Positions 8,665 through 17,649 are shown, numbered from the stretch's first letter. The stretch: DNA of 64,000 bases from Kribbella capetownensis (GCF_004331485.1 NZ_SJKD01000001.1:1116001-1180000), one strand, 5' to 3'. The notes: generated by a model from the sequence alone, not told the origin. Translations and numbers: made by a program.

Positions 8665-9864
8665 ATGCGGATCGCCGGTGTCACGCTTGCTGCGATGGTC
8701 GTCACGCTGGGTGTCCAGCCGGCGTACGCCAGTGGGCTCACGGAGGTGACCGCGGTCACCGAGACCGTGCCGAACTGGGACGACGAGGCCGGCGGCAACG
8801 CCAACGCCGACGACCCGGCCATCTGGATCGACGCCAAGCACCCCGAGCGCAGCGTCGTCCTCGGGACCCTGAAGAACGGCGGGCTGACCGTGTTCGACCT
8901 CTCCGGCCAGGAGGTCCAGCACATCGCGACACCGCCTCCGCCGGCGCCGGGTCAGGAGCCCGGGCGCTTCAACAACGTCGACCTGGTCGGCAACCTCGCG
9001 GTCGTCACCGACCGCGGCCGCGACCAGCTCAGGACGTACGCCGTCAAGGCAGGGCGACTGACCGACGTGACCACCGCCAAGGCGCCGCTCGTGTTCAGCA
9101 AGGACACCGACGAGGTCCAGGACCAGCACACGGCCTACGGCCTGGCCGCCACCGAGATCCACGGACAGCCGGTCGTCGCGGTCACGCGCCGCAGCGAGAC
9201 CCGGATCGGCTTCTTCCGGCTCGTCCCCGACGGCCACGGCAAGATCACCTACCGCCCGATCGGCAACGTCGACCTGCCGAGCAGTTTCCGGCTGAGCGAC
9301 GGCAGCACCTGGTCGCCGTGCGAGGAGCCCGGCGACCGTCCGCAGCTCGAGGGCATGGTCTTCGACCGCACCACCAACGACCTGTACGCCGCCCAGGAGG
9401 ACGTCGGCGTCTGGCGCATCCCGCAGCACGGCAAGCCCGAGCTGGTGGAGAAGGTCCGCGAGTACGGTCAGCCGGCGGCGTACGACGAGGAGACCGAGGA
9501 GTGCGCTCCGACCGGGCCGGTCACCCGGGACGCGGGGAAGTACCTCAGCGCGGACGCCGAGGGTCTGACGATCGCCTACGAGCAGGGCAAGCGGATCATG
9601 TACGCGTCCGGCCAGGGTGACTCGACGTTCGCGTCGTACCGGATGGACGGGCGGCGGCTGGTCTACCGCGCCGGCTTCCAGATGGTCGACGGTTCGGCGG
9701 CGGACGGCGTACAGCACAGTGACGGCGCGGCGGTGACCACTCAGCCGCTCGGGCCGCGGTTCCCGCACGGTCTGTTCGCTGTGCATGACGGTGAGAACAC
9801 GCCTGGTGACGGTGACCGCGAGGGCACCAACTTCAAGCTCGTCCGGCTCGAGAAGCTGCCCTGA
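8665..9864 (+). CDS. Secreted beta-propeller phytase (3-phytase, BPP)
   Basis: The 399-residue protein has an N-terminal signal peptide (cleavage near AYAS, residue about 22) and the six-bladed BPP phytase motifs: ADDPAIWIDAKHPERS, NNVDLVGNLAVVTDRGRD, QLEGMVFDRTTNDLYAAQED and SADAEGLTIAY. Acidic residues in these strands bind the calcium ions that activate the enzyme and hold phytate. It should release phosphate from phytate outside the cell. It is monocistronic. GAGGAGAG lies 8 nt upstream of the ATG. Phosphate-starvation control is plausible, but I see no clear PhoP box. Confidence 0.85.
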   Translation: MRIAGVTLAAMVVTLGVQPAYASGLTEVTAVTETVPNWDDEAGGNANADDPAIWIDAKHPERSVVLGTLKNGGLTVFDLSGQEVQHIATPPPPAPGQEPGRFNNVDLVGNLAVVTDRGRDQLRTYAVKAGRLTDVTTAKAPLVFSKDTDEVQDQHTAYGLAATEIHGQPVVAVTRRSETRIGFFRLVPDGHGKITYRPIGNVDLPSSFRLSDGSTWSPCEEPGDRPQLEGMVFDRTTNDLYAAQEDVGVWRIPQHGKPELVEKVREYGQPAAYDEETEECAPTGPVTRDAGKYLSADAEGLTIAYEQGKRIMYASGQGDSTFASYRMDGRRLVYRAGFQMVDGSAADGVQHSDGAAVTTQPLGPRFPHGLFAVHDGENTPGDGDREGTNFKLVRLEKLP

Positions 9865-10206
9865 TCGCAACGCAGTTGTGACAGATGCTGTCTGGGCTGC
9901 GGACATCTGTAATATGAGCGTGGAGATATGACCAGTGGGTGGACTGGTGTCTCGTGCCAGGACCGGTTTCGGTACCGGCGTACGTGCGAGCGTCCAGACA
10001 GTTAGCGGATCAGGCAACCCGCTGGGTACGGTGTCCCGCAAGTAATACAGCCAGGCAGGCCGGTGAGGAGGTCTACTGGTAGTAGTGCCAGTGCATCAAC
10101 CCTGGATCCACGCGGTCCTGCCTGCGAAGCCTCACCCGGCTGAAGGGGGCCGGCCCGCGCAACGTTGCGGTCGCGGCGATCCCGCGCTCGAACCCGAGGA
10201 GTGCAT
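9865..10206 (+). other. Long, possibly structured leader of the 2-oxoacid dehydrogenase operon
   Basis: The 342-bp interval contains no convincing gene but several consecutive small inverted repeats on the plus strand: ACCAGT/ACTGGT at 9931-9948, CCGGT/ACCGG at about 9963-9978, and AGGCAGG near 10054 with CCTGCCT near 10118. A TAATAT element at 9910 could be a -10 box. A GAGGAGG at 10065 is followed by a 41-codon frame (GTG 10085 to TGA 10210) that overlaps the E1alpha start. I recognise no known riboswitch. Confidence 0.4.
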
Positions 10207-11373
10207 GTGAGTGAGTCGGTGCCGGGGATTACCCCGGAAGTGTTCGCGCCCGTCGAGGCGCCGGTCAGTCCGCCCCAGGCCTCCGAGGAGGTCGAGTTCG
10301 TCCAGCTGCTGACGCCCGAAGGTGAGCGCGTCGAGCACCCGGACTACTCGTTCGACCTCGACGACGAGGCGATCAAGGGCTTCTACCGGGACATGACCCT
10401 GGTCCGCCGGATCGACACCGAGGCCACCGCCCTGCAGCGGCAGGGTGAGCTCGGTCTCTGGGCGTCGCTGCTCGGCCAGGAGGCCGCGCAGATCGGCTCC
10501 GGCCGCGCCCTGAACTCCAAGGACATGGTCTTCCCGACCTATCGCGAGCACGGCGTCGCCTGGTGCCAGGGCGTCGACCCGCTGCGGCTGCTCGGCCTGT
10601 TCCGCGGCGTCGACCAGGGTGCCTGGGACCCGCGCGAGAACAACTTCCACCTGTACACGATCGTGATCGGCGCGCAGACGCTGCACGCGACCGGGTACGC
10701 GATGGGCCAGCAGCGCGACCACGCCATCGGCGACGCCGAGAACGGCGAGGCGACGATCGCGTACTTCGGCGACGGCGCCAGCAGCCAGGGCGACGTGAAC
10801 GAGGCGTTCATCTGGGCCTCGGTCTTCAACGCGCCGGTGGTGTTCTTCTGCCAGAACAACCAGTGGGCCATCTCCGAGCCGATCGACCGGCAGACCCGGA
10901 TCCCGCTGTACCAGCGCGCGGCCGGCTTCGGCTTCCCCGGCGTCCGCGTCGACGGCAACGACGTACTTGCTACGTACGCCGTCTCGCAACAGGCTCTCAG
11001 CAGGGCCCGGGAGGGGAGCGGCCCGACCCTGATCGAGGCCTACACCTACCGGATGGGTGCGCACACCACCTCCGACGACCCGACGAAGTACCGGCTCAGC
11101 GAGGACCTCGAGCACTGGAAGCTGAAGGACCCGATCGAGCGGGTCCGCGCGTACCTGACCCGCACCGCCGGGGTCGACCACGACTTCTTCGACCAGATCG
11201 ACGCCGAGGCCGACGGGGTCGCCGCCACGCTGCGGGCCGGCTGCCTGTCGATGCCGGAGCCGGAGCTGACCGACTTCTTCGACACCGTGTACGTCGAGCA
11301 GACGCCGCAACTGGTCGAGCAGAAGGAACAGTTCGCCGCGTACGCCGCTTCGTTCGAAGGCGAGGTTCGGTGA
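10207..11373 (+). CDS. bkdA: 2-oxoacid dehydrogenase E1 component, alpha subunit (pyruvate or branched-chain)
   Basis: The 388-residue protein carries the thiamine diphosphate motif GDGASSQGDVNEAF ending in NNQWAIS, the E1alpha entry motif QGELGLWASLLGQEAAQIGS, and the phosphorylation-loop region TYRMGAHTTSDDPTKYR. With E1beta it decarboxylates a 2-oxoacid and acylates the lipoyl group of E2. GTG 10207 has AGGAG 6 nt upstream. It heads a three-gene operon (E1alpha-E1beta-E2) with overlapping starts. In actinomycetes this arrangement, with a separate AceE for pyruvate, is usually the branched-chain complex, so bkd is likelier than pdh, but sequence alone does not settle the substrate. Confidence 0.85.
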   Translation: MSESVPGITPEVFAPVEAPVSPPQASEEVEFVQLLTPEGERVEHPDYSFDLDDEAIKGFYRDMTLVRRIDTEATALQRQGELGLWASLLGQEAAQIGSGRALNSKDMVFPTYREHGVAWCQGVDPLRLLGLFRGVDQGAWDPRENNFHLYTIVIGAQTLHATGYAMGQQRDHAIGDAENGEATIAYFGDGASSQGDVNEAFIWASVFNAPVVFFCQNNQWAISEPIDRQTRIPLYQRAAGFGFPGVRVDGNDVLATYAVSQQALSRAREGSGPTLIEAYTYRMGAHTTSDDPTKYRLSEDLEHWKLKDPIERVRAYLTRTAGVDHDFFDQIDAEADGVAATLRAGCLSMPEPELTDFFDTVYVEQTPQLVEQKEQFAAYAASFEGEVR

Positions 11374-12350
11374 TGACGAAGATCACTCTCGGCAAGGGCA
11401 TCAACGCCGGTCTGCGGGCCGCGATGGAGGCCGACCCCAAGGTCGTCGTGATGGGCGAGGACATCGGCAAGCTCGGCGGGGTCTTCCGGGTCACCGAAGG
11501 CCTGCAGAAGGACTTCGGCGAGGACCGGGTGATCGACACCCCGCTGGCCGAGTCCGGCATCATCGGGACCGCGGTCGGTCTGGCGCTGCGCGGCTATCGG
11601 CCGGTCTGCGAGATCCAGTTCGACGGGTTCGTGTTCCCGGCGTACGACCAGATCATCAACCAGGTCGCGAAGATGCACTTCCGGTCGCACGGCCGGATCC
11701 GGATGCCCGTCGTGATCCGGATCCCGTACGGCGGCGGCATCGGCGCGGTCGAGCACCACTCGGAGTCGCCGGAGACGCTGTTCGCGCACGTGCCCGGTCT
11801 CAAGGTGGTGTCCTGCGGCGACCCGGTCGACGCGTACTGGATGATCCAGCAGGCGATCGCCACCGACGACCCGGTGGTGTTCTTCGAGCCGAAGCGCCGC
11901 TACCACGAGAAGGCGGAGCTGGACGAGTCTGTGCCGCCGGCGCTGCCGCTGCACCAGGCGAAGGTGGTCCGCGAGGGCACCGACGCGACGCTGCTCTGTT
12001 ACGGCCCGATGGTGAAGACCTGCTTGCAAGCCGCCGAGGCCGCGGTCGAGGACGGTCGGCAGCTCGAGGTCGTCGACCTGCGCACGATCTCGCCGTTCGA
12101 CCTGCCGACGATCTTCGCGTCGGTCAAGAAGACCCGGCGGGCGATCGTCGTGCACGAGGCGCCGTACACGCTCGGCCCGGGTTCGGAGATCGCCGCGCGG
12201 GTGACCGAGGAGTGCTTCTACCACCTGGAGGCGCCGGTCCTGCGCGTCACCGGGTTCGACACCCCGTACCCGCCGTCGCGGATGGAAGAGGACTACCTGC
12301 CCGACCTCGACCGGGTGCTCGACGGTGTCGACCGGGTGATGGGGTACTGA
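11373..12350 (+). CDS. bkdB: 2-oxoacid dehydrogenase E1 component, beta subunit
   Basis: The 325-residue transketolase-like subunit has the E1beta hallmarks MGEDIGKLGGVFRVTEGL, DTPLAESGIIGTAVGLALRG, EIQFDGFVFPAYDQI and GGGIGAVEHHSESPE, and ends in the C-terminal swivel domain (EVVDLRTISPFD). It completes the thiamine diphosphate sites with E1alpha. Its ATG shares one base with the E1alpha stop (TGATG), so translation is coupled. Substrate preference (branched-chain or pyruvate) cannot be decided here. Confidence 0.88.
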   Translation: MTKITLGKGINAGLRAAMEADPKVVVMGEDIGKLGGVFRVTEGLQKDFGEDRVIDTPLAESGIIGTAVGLALRGYRPVCEIQFDGFVFPAYDQIINQVAKMHFRSHGRIRMPVVIRIPYGGGIGAVEHHSESPETLFAHVPGLKVVSCGDPVDAYWMIQQAIATDDPVVFFEPKRRYHEKAELDESVPPALPLHQAKVVREGTDATLLCYGPMVKTCLQAAEAAVEDGRQLEVVDLRTISPFDLPTIFASVKKTRRAIVVHEAPYTLGPGSEIAARVTEECFYHLEAPVLRVTGFDTPYPPSRMEEDYLPDLDRVLDGVDRVMGY

Positions 12351-13696
12351 TGGGCATCCAGCACTTCCGCCTCCCCGACGTGGGTGAGGGTCTGGTCGAA
12401 GCCGAGATCGTCAGCTGGAAGGTCAAGCCGGGCGACACGGTCAAGCTCAACGACACCGTCGTCGAGATCGAGACCGCCAAGTCCCTGGTCGAACTCCCGG
12501 TCCCCTTCGCCGGCACCATCGCCGAACTCCTCGTCCCCGAAGGCGAGACCGTCCCGGTCGGTACGCCGATCATCGCGGTCCAGACCGACTCCGCGGGCGA
12601 CGAGCCCCCACCGGCCGATGCCGGCACCGAAGACCTCGTTCCCGCGATCCCCGAACCCGACAACGGCGGCCGCACCGCGGTCCTCGTCGGCTACGGCCCC
12701 CGAACCACCGAAGCCAAACGCCGCCCCCGCAAGGGTTCTGGTCCCGCACCGGCTCCAGCGGTCGAGGTGCCTGCACCCGCACCCGTACCTGAACCGGTTG
12801 TTGCTAAGAGCAATGAACCGGCGGGTTCTGTGCATGTGCTGGCCAAGCCTCCGGTGCGGAAGCTGGCCAAGGATCTGGGGATTGATCTGGCCGGCGTGAC
12901 TGCAACCGGGCCGGGCGGGATCATCACCCGGGCTGACGTCGAAGGGCACGTAGAGGCGCCGGCTCCTGTGGTTGAGGTTGCGCCTGTGGTTAGTGGGCGT
13001 GGGGATACTCGGGTGCCCGTGAAGGGTGTGCAGAAGGTGATGGCGCAGGCGATGGTTGCCAGTGCTTTCACCGCGCCGCATGTGACCGAGTGGATCACCG
13101 TGGACGTCAGCGCCACCATGGAGCTGGTCGACCGGCTCAAGGGTGACAAGGCGTTCCGGGACCTCAAGGTGTCGCCGTTGCTGATCGTCGCGAAGGCGGT
13201 CACCCTGGCAGCCCGTCGTACCCCGGTCATCAACGCGGCCTGGGACGAACCGGCGCAGGAGATCGTCTACAAGGGCGCGGTCAACCTCGGCATCGCCGCG
13301 GCCACCCCGCGCGGCCTGATCGTGCCGAACATCAAGAACGCCGACGCCCTCACGTTGCCCGAGCTCTGCGCTGCACTGAACGACCTGGTCGCCACCGCCC
13401 GCGAGGGCAAGACCCAACCGGCGGACCAGGCCGGCGGTTCGTTCACGATCACCAACGTCGGCGTGTTCGGCGTCGACGCGGGGACGCCGATCATCAACCC
13501 GGGCGAGGCAGCGATCCTCGCCTTCGGCGCGATCCGCAAGCAGCCGTGGGTGGTGGACGACGAGATCGTCCCGCGCTGGCTCACCACGCTGGCGCTGTCC
13601 TTCGACCACCGCCTGATCGACGGCGAGAAGGGCTCCACCTTCCTCGCCGACGTCGCCGGCATTCTCGAGGACCCCGCCCGCGCCCTGATGTTCTAG
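12350..13696 (+). CDS. bkdC: 2-oxoacid dehydrogenase E2 (dihydrolipoamide acyltransferase)
   Basis: The 448-residue protein contains one lipoyl domain (about 4-78, lipoyl Lys44 in ETAKSLVE), a Pro/Ala-rich linker and a peripheral-subunit-binding domain (PPVRKLAKDLGIDL, TGPGGIITRADV). A second linker follows, then a catalytic acyltransferase domain ending with the active-site DHRLIDG motif. It carries the acyl group from E1 to CoA and forms the core of the complex. The start overlaps the E1beta stop by one base. E3 is not in the window and must be encoded elsewhere. Confidence 0.9.
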   Translation: MGIQHFRLPDVGEGLVEAEIVSWKVKPGDTVKLNDTVVEIETAKSLVELPVPFAGTIAELLVPEGETVPVGTPIIAVQTDSAGDEPPPADAGTEDLVPAIPEPDNGGRTAVLVGYGPRTTEAKRRPRKGSGPAPAPAVEVPAPAPVPEPVVAKSNEPAGSVHVLAKPPVRKLAKDLGIDLAGVTATGPGGIITRADVEGHVEAPAPVVEVAPVVSGRGDTRVPVKGVQKVMAQAMVASAFTAPHVTEWITVDVSATMELVDRLKGDKAFRDLKVSPLLIVAKAVTLAARRTPVINAAWDEPAQEIVYKGAVNLGIAAATPRGLIVPNIKNADALTLPELCAALNDLVATAREGKTQPADQAGGSFTITNVGVFGVDAGTPIINPGEAAILAFGAIRKQPWVVDDEIVPRWLTTLALSFDHRLIDGEKGSTFLADVAGILEDPARALMF

Positions 13697-13707
13697 CAGT
13701 ACGCCGC

Positions 13708-13738
13708 AAGGCCCGGGTGGACAAACCACCCGGGCCTT
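13708..13738. terminator. Strong bidirectional terminator
   Basis: AAGGCCCGGGTGG (13708-13720) pairs perfectly with 13726-13738 around the loop ACAAA. A short TTCG follows. It lies between the E2 stop and the convergent quinone oxidoreductase stop. Confidence 0.85.
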
Positions 13739-13744
13739 CGCACG

Positions 13745-14671
13745 TCACCGCAGCGCGAGCACCAGCTTCCCCGTCACCCGACCCGTCTCGCCCACGCGGT
13801 GTGCGGCGGCGGCGTCCTCCAGCGGGAACGTCTGCTCGACGTGCACCCGCAGCAGCCCGCGCTCGACCAGATCGGTCAACCCGAGCAGCCCGATCCGGTC
13901 CGGCTCGACCAGCATCTCCGCAGTACGTACGCCGCGTGCCTCGGCGTCCCGCCCAAGCTCCTCCGTCACCCCGCCAAGTACGGCGACCAGCAGCCCACCA
14001 GGTCGCACGAACTCCAACCACCGCCGATCCGATTCCGTCCCCACCAACCCGACCACGAGGTCAATCTCGCCGGGGTCAGCCGCCGGATCGTGGTAGTCGA
14101 GCGGCTGATCCACTCCGATCGACCGCAGGAACTCATGCTTCCCCGCGCTAGCAGTCCCGACCACCTCAGCCCCACGAGCCTTCGCGATCTGCACCGCCAG
14201 ATGCCCGACCCCGCCCGCGGCAGCATCAACCAGCACCCGCTGCCCAGCCTGTACGTCGGCCACCTCGACCAGGCACTGCCATGCGGTGAGCCCGGCCAGC
14301 GGCAACCCAGCCGCCTCCACGTGCGACATCCCCGCCGGCCTCCGCACGAACTGCCGTGACGGCGCCGTCACATAGTCGGCGTACGCCGCAGCCTCCCGCG
14401 GGAACCACGGCATCCCCAGCACCTCGTCACCAACCGCGACTCCGCTGGCGCCCACGCCGAGCTCGACCACCACGCCCGACACGTCCCAACCGAGCGTGTA
14501 CGGCGGCTTCCCCAGGTACACCTCCTCCGCCCGAGTCACCCAGTCCACCGGGTTGACGCCCGCCGCATGTACCTCGACCAGCACCTCAGTCGGCCCCGGC
14601 ACCGGCTTCTCGACCTCGGTCAGCTCGAGAACCTCAGGCCCACCGAACTTCCACTGCCTCACAGATCGCAT
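13745..14671 (-). CDS. NADPH:quinone oxidoreductase-like protein (zinc-free MDR family)
   Basis: The 308-residue medium-chain reductase has the GroES-like N-terminal half (AAGVNPVDWVTR, YTLGWDVSGVV) and a Rossmann half with AAAGGVGHLAVQIAKARGAEV for NADPH. It lacks the zinc-binding cysteines of alcohol dehydrogenases, which fits the quinone oxidoreductase/zeta-crystallin group. It would reduce quinones or enones. It is transcribed alone and convergent with the E2 gene. It may serve detoxification, but nothing in the context fixes the substrate. Confidence 0.8.
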   Translation of the reverse strand: MRSVRQWKFGGPEVLELTEVEKPVPGPTEVLVEVHAAGVNPVDWVTRAEEVYLGKPPYTLGWDVSGVVVELGVGASGVAVGDEVLGMPWFPREAAAYADYVTAPSRQFVRRPAGMSHVEAAGLPLAGLTAWQCLVEVADVQAGQRVLVDAAAGGVGHLAVQIAKARGAEVVGTASAGKHEFLRSIGVDQPLDYHDPAADPGEIDLVVGLVGTESDRRWLEFVRPGGLLVAVLGGVTEELGRDAEARGVRTAEMLVEPDRIGLLGLTDLVERGLLRVHVEQTFPLEDAAAAHRVGETGRVTGKLVLALR

Positions 14672-14732
14672 GCCTACAGCGTCTCAAGGCATAGGCGCAG
14701 GGCGGCGGTTGTCCCAGTGAGAGGGTGTAGCA

Positions 14733-15563
14733 GTGCTGGTGTTGATGGTGGTGCTCGGGGCGGCGGTCCTGCACGCGACCTGGAACGCGATGGCGCACGG
14801 TGCGCCGGACCGGGTCGCCGGGCTTGCGCTGTTCGAGTTGGCCGCGGGGATCATCGGGCTGACCGCGGTGCTGGTGATGGGTCTGCCGCCGGCCGGTACC
14901 TGGGGCTACATCATCGCGTCGGCCGTGCTGCACCTCGCGTATCTCGGTGGGCTGCTGGCCTCCTATCAACTGGGTCAGTTCAGCCAGATGTACCCGTTGG
15001 CCCGCGGTACGTCGCCCTGGGTGGTGGCGGTCGTCTCGATCGTCGTACTGCATCAGGCACTGGCGCTGGTCGAGTTGGCCGGGGTGCTGCTGATCTCGGC
15101 CGGACTGATCGCGCTGGTGTTCATCGGCCGGCCGGGGCGGCGGCAGGCGCCGGCGCTGCTGGCGGCCGTCGGCACCGGGCTGACGATCGCGTCGTACACG
15201 GTGGTCGACGGCCTGGCGGTCCACAAGATGCCCGTGCTGACCTATATGGGCTGGGTGTTCATGCTCCAGGGCTTCCTGATGCCGCTGGTGGTGCTCGCCT
15301 GGCGCGGCCCGGGCGTGCTGAAACTGCCGCGCTCAGCGGTGCTGTCCGGGCTCGCCGGTGGTGTTGTGTCGATGGTCGCCTACGGCTTGGTCTTGTGGGC
15401 ACAGACGCGCGGCACCCTCGCCGCCATCGCGGCGCTCCGCGAGACCAGCATCATCTTCGGCGCCATCATCGGCGCGGTCTTCTTCGGTGAACGCTTCGGC
15501 CCGCGGCGCGCGATCGCCGCCGTGGTCGTCGTCGCCGGAATCGTGCTGATCAGCACGGCGTAG
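14733..15563 (+). CDS. EamA-family transporter
   Basis: A 276-residue protein of about ten transmembrane segments in two EamA repeats (AVLHATWNAMAHGAPDR at the start, ALRETSIIFGAIIGAVFFGE in the second). Its short loops and lack of a large soluble part are typical of drug/metabolite transporters. The GTG at 14733 is preceded by GAGAGGG. It is divergent from the quinone oxidoreductase gene, with only about 60 bp between the starts, so the two may share regulation. The substrate is unknown. Confidence 0.78.
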   Translation: MLVLMVVLGAAVLHATWNAMAHGAPDRVAGLALFELAAGIIGLTAVLVMGLPPAGTWGYIIASAVLHLAYLGGLLASYQLGQFSQMYPLARGTSPWVVAVVSIVVLHQALALVELAGVLLISAGLIALVFIGRPGRRQAPALLAAVGTGLTIASYTVVDGLAVHKMPVLTYMGWVFMLQGFLMPLVVLAWRGPGVLKLPRSAVLSGLAGGVVSMVAYGLVLWAQTRGTLAAIAALRETSIIFGAIIGAVFFGERFGPRRAIAAVVVVAGIVLISTA

Positions 15564-15643
15564 CACGTCGGCTCCCATCCACCGCCGGCGGCTGTGCCGG
15601 GTCCTACCGCCTCCACCGGCTCGCCTCCACCGCCCGCCCGCGA

Positions 15644-15734
15644 CCATTTGAGCGGATATCCCTCCAAATGGCCCCTTGTCTGCTCGTAATTCGGAGAGAG
15701 AAGGGGCGAGTCGAGGGGTTATCCGTTCAAATGG
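15644..15734. repeat. 91-bp extragenic palindrome, copy 1
   Basis: The element folds on itself in one register over its full 91 bp (position i with 92-i). The outer arm ATTTGAGCGGATATCCC pairs with its mate near 15716-15732. The inner arm GCCCCTTGTCTGCTC pairs, with a few mismatches, with the region 15693-15707. A second copy of the same length and outer arms is at 41552-41642. It lies downstream of the EamA gene and before a G-rich tract. Confidence 0.85.
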
Positions 15735-15735
15735 C

Positions 15736-15845
15736 GGCGCACCGGTGGCCGGCGCACCGGTGGGCTGTGGCTGGGGGCTGTGGCTGGGGGCTGGGGGCTG
15801 GGGGGTCGGCTGGGCGGCTGGGTCGGCGGTTGCTGGAGGGTGGGG
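15736..15845 (+). repeat. G-rich low-complexity tract with quadruplex potential
   Basis: GGCGCACCGGTGG occurs twice (15736 and 15751). Repeats of GGCTGGGGGCT follow. G-runs at 15773-15777, 15786-15790, 15793-15797 and 15800-15805 fit a G-quadruplex with short CT loops. The interval 15564-15928 holds only this tract, the palindrome and no gene. Confidence 0.65.
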
Positions 15846-15928
15846 TGCGTAGAGCCATGTGTGGGGGAGACCGCGGACAGGGTGTGAGTGGGGGTCCTGG
15901 GCGGAGGACCCCCACTCGGTCTGGGTCG

Positions 15929-17365
15929 TCAGCGCTTGACGGCGTCCAGCGCGTCCGCGATGCCTTCACCGAAGAAGGCGTTGTTCGCGGTCGTGCCGGT
16001 GCAGCGGGCGTCCGGGGTGGTCGGGCAGGCGGTGTCGTCCGCCTCCTTGCGCAGCGCCCGCTCCAGGTCCTGCGGGCTCCACCACGGGTGCGCCGACTTC
16101 ATCAGCGCGGCGACACCGGTGACGTGCGGCGACGCCATCGACGTACCGCTCATGTTTCCGTAGCCGCCACCTGGCAGGGTGGACAGGATCGAGCTGCCGG
16201 GGGCGGCGACGTCGATCTTGTTCAGGCCGAAGTTCGAGAAGCCGCTGCGGACCCTGGCCTGGGTGGTGCTGGCCACGGTGATCACGCCGGGCAGCTCGGT
16301 CGGCATGTCCAGGCAGCTGTTGTTGATCTGCCGGGGGACCGGGGTCGAGTCGTTCGGGCTGCCGTTGTCGGTGGTCTTGTTGGCCAGGTCGTAGTTCGAG
16401 TTGCCGGCGGCCGCGACCGACAGCACTCCGCGACCCGTCGCCCAGGCGTACGCACGCCGTACCGCTTCCTGGACCGCGCCCTGGTCGCCGTTGTCCTTGC
16501 ACCAGAACTCGAACGGGTCGATGAAGTAGCTGTGGTTGGTGACGTCCATGTGGTGCTCGGCGGCCCAGACGATGCCGCAGATCGAGTACTCCGGGTAGAT
16601 GAAGCCGTCATCGTTGACCACCTTGACCGACGCGATCCGCACGCCGGGAGCGACACCGACGATGCCGACGCCGTTGCGGGCCGCGGCGACCGTCCCGGCC
16701 ACGTGCGTGCCGTGCGAACTGGTGGTCGGCCGCCACGCACCCGCAGTGGTGTCCGGTACGCCGTTGTTCACACAGTTCACCGAGTCCTTGGCGTCGAAGT
16801 TCGGCGCCAGGTCCGGGTGGGTGTCGTCGACACCGCTGTCGTTGATGCCGACCAGCACGCCGCGCGAGCCGTCGGTGACCGCGTGGGCCTGGTCCGCCTT
16901 GATCTGGACCATGTCCCACTGATCGAGCTCGCGCGGATCCGGCACCGGCGCCGCCTCGGCGTCCTCGACCGACTTCACTCCGGCGGCGGACTTCGCCGTA
17001 CCGACCGGGCCCTCGCTGACCGCGGCGGTGCGGGTCGCGCCGACGGACTGGACCTCACGCCCGTTGTGGCCCGAGCGCACGTCGGTGCGGAAGTCCGGGT
17101 TGGTCGACTGGGCGATCACCACCCCGAGCTGGCGGTACGACGTCACCACGGTCCCGCCGGCCGCCTTCACGGCGTCCTCGACCTTGCGCACGTGACCGGG
17201 TGACGCCTTGGTGTTGACCACGTAGTTCATCAGCGGCCCAGGCGCCGCCGCCGACGCGTGGTCGGACGGTACGGCGTGGGCGGTGGCGGCACCGAGTGTC
17301 GTCAGAGTGAGCGCGGTGGCAGCCAGACCGGCTGTCCAGCGGCGCGGACGGGAGCTTCGGGACAC
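15929..17365 (-). CDS. Secreted subtilisin-like serine protease (S8 family)
   Basis: The 478-residue protease has a signal peptide (1-31, ending AATAHA), a propeptide-like region (about 45-130) and an S8 catalytic domain with Asp176 (INDSGVDDTHPDL), His218 (SSHGTHVAGTV), oxyanion Asn322 (AAAGNSN) and Ser409 (MSGTSMASPHV). It should act outside the cell as an endopeptidase. Cysteines at about 198, 263, 289 and 351 could form disulfides. GTG 17365 is preceded by GAGGAGG. The frame stays open for about 97 codons further upstream, but that extension lacks a ribosome site and would bury the signal peptide. The operator region upstream is shared with the divergent GntR gene. Confidence 0.88.
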   Translation of the reverse strand: MSRSSRPRRWTAGLAATALTLTTLGAATAHAVPSDHASAAAPGPLMNYVVNTKASPGHVRKVEDAVKAAGGTVVTSYRQLGVVIAQSTNPDFRTDVRSGHNGREVQSVGATRTAAVSEGPVGTAKSAAGVKSVEDAEAAPVPDPRELDQWDMVQIKADQAHAVTDGSRGVLVGINDSGVDDTHPDLAPNFDAKDSVNCVNNGVPDTTAGAWRPTTSSHGTHVAGTVAAARNGVGIVGVAPGVRIASVKVVNDDGFIYPEYSICGIVWAAEHHMDVTNHSYFIDPFEFWCKDNGDQGAVQEAVRRAYAWATGRGVLSVAAAGNSNYDLANKTTDNGSPNDSTPVPRQINNSCLDMPTELPGVITVASTTQARVRSGFSNFGLNKIDVAAPGSSILSTLPGGGYGNMSGTSMASPHVTGVAALMKSAHPWWSPQDLERALRKEADDTACPTTPDARCTGTTANNAFFGEGIADALDAVKR

Positions 17366-17649
17366 GCTGCCTCCTCGGAGCGGGGGCCTGGGTGAGGTCG
17401 GGCCAGGCTCGGTATCCCGAGACTCTAGAGCGGATTGCGAACCCGCGGAGTTCTTCATCCACAACGCAGGGGAAACCCTGCACTTGTCACTACCTACAGT
17501 CCATCCGTTCACGCTCAGTTGCCCACATGCTGTGGATCGGCCTGTGGATAACTCGTGGACAAGCTGGGGAATACCTGGCCGCAGCGGTGGATTAGAGTGG
17601 TGTGTAAGATAGATACAACAGAGATACCGGTCGTATGGGTGGGAGTTCA

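Noticed and set aside
9900-10130. Cobalamin, T-box or SRP-type RNA in the E1alpha leader
   Set aside because: I looked for the conserved boxes of these RNAs and did not find them. Only generic stems are visible.
10085-10210. 41-codon frame before E1alpha
   Set aside because: The ribosome-like GAGGAGG is 13 nt from the GTG, too far for confident use, and the composition is unremarkable. I mention it only in the leader entry.
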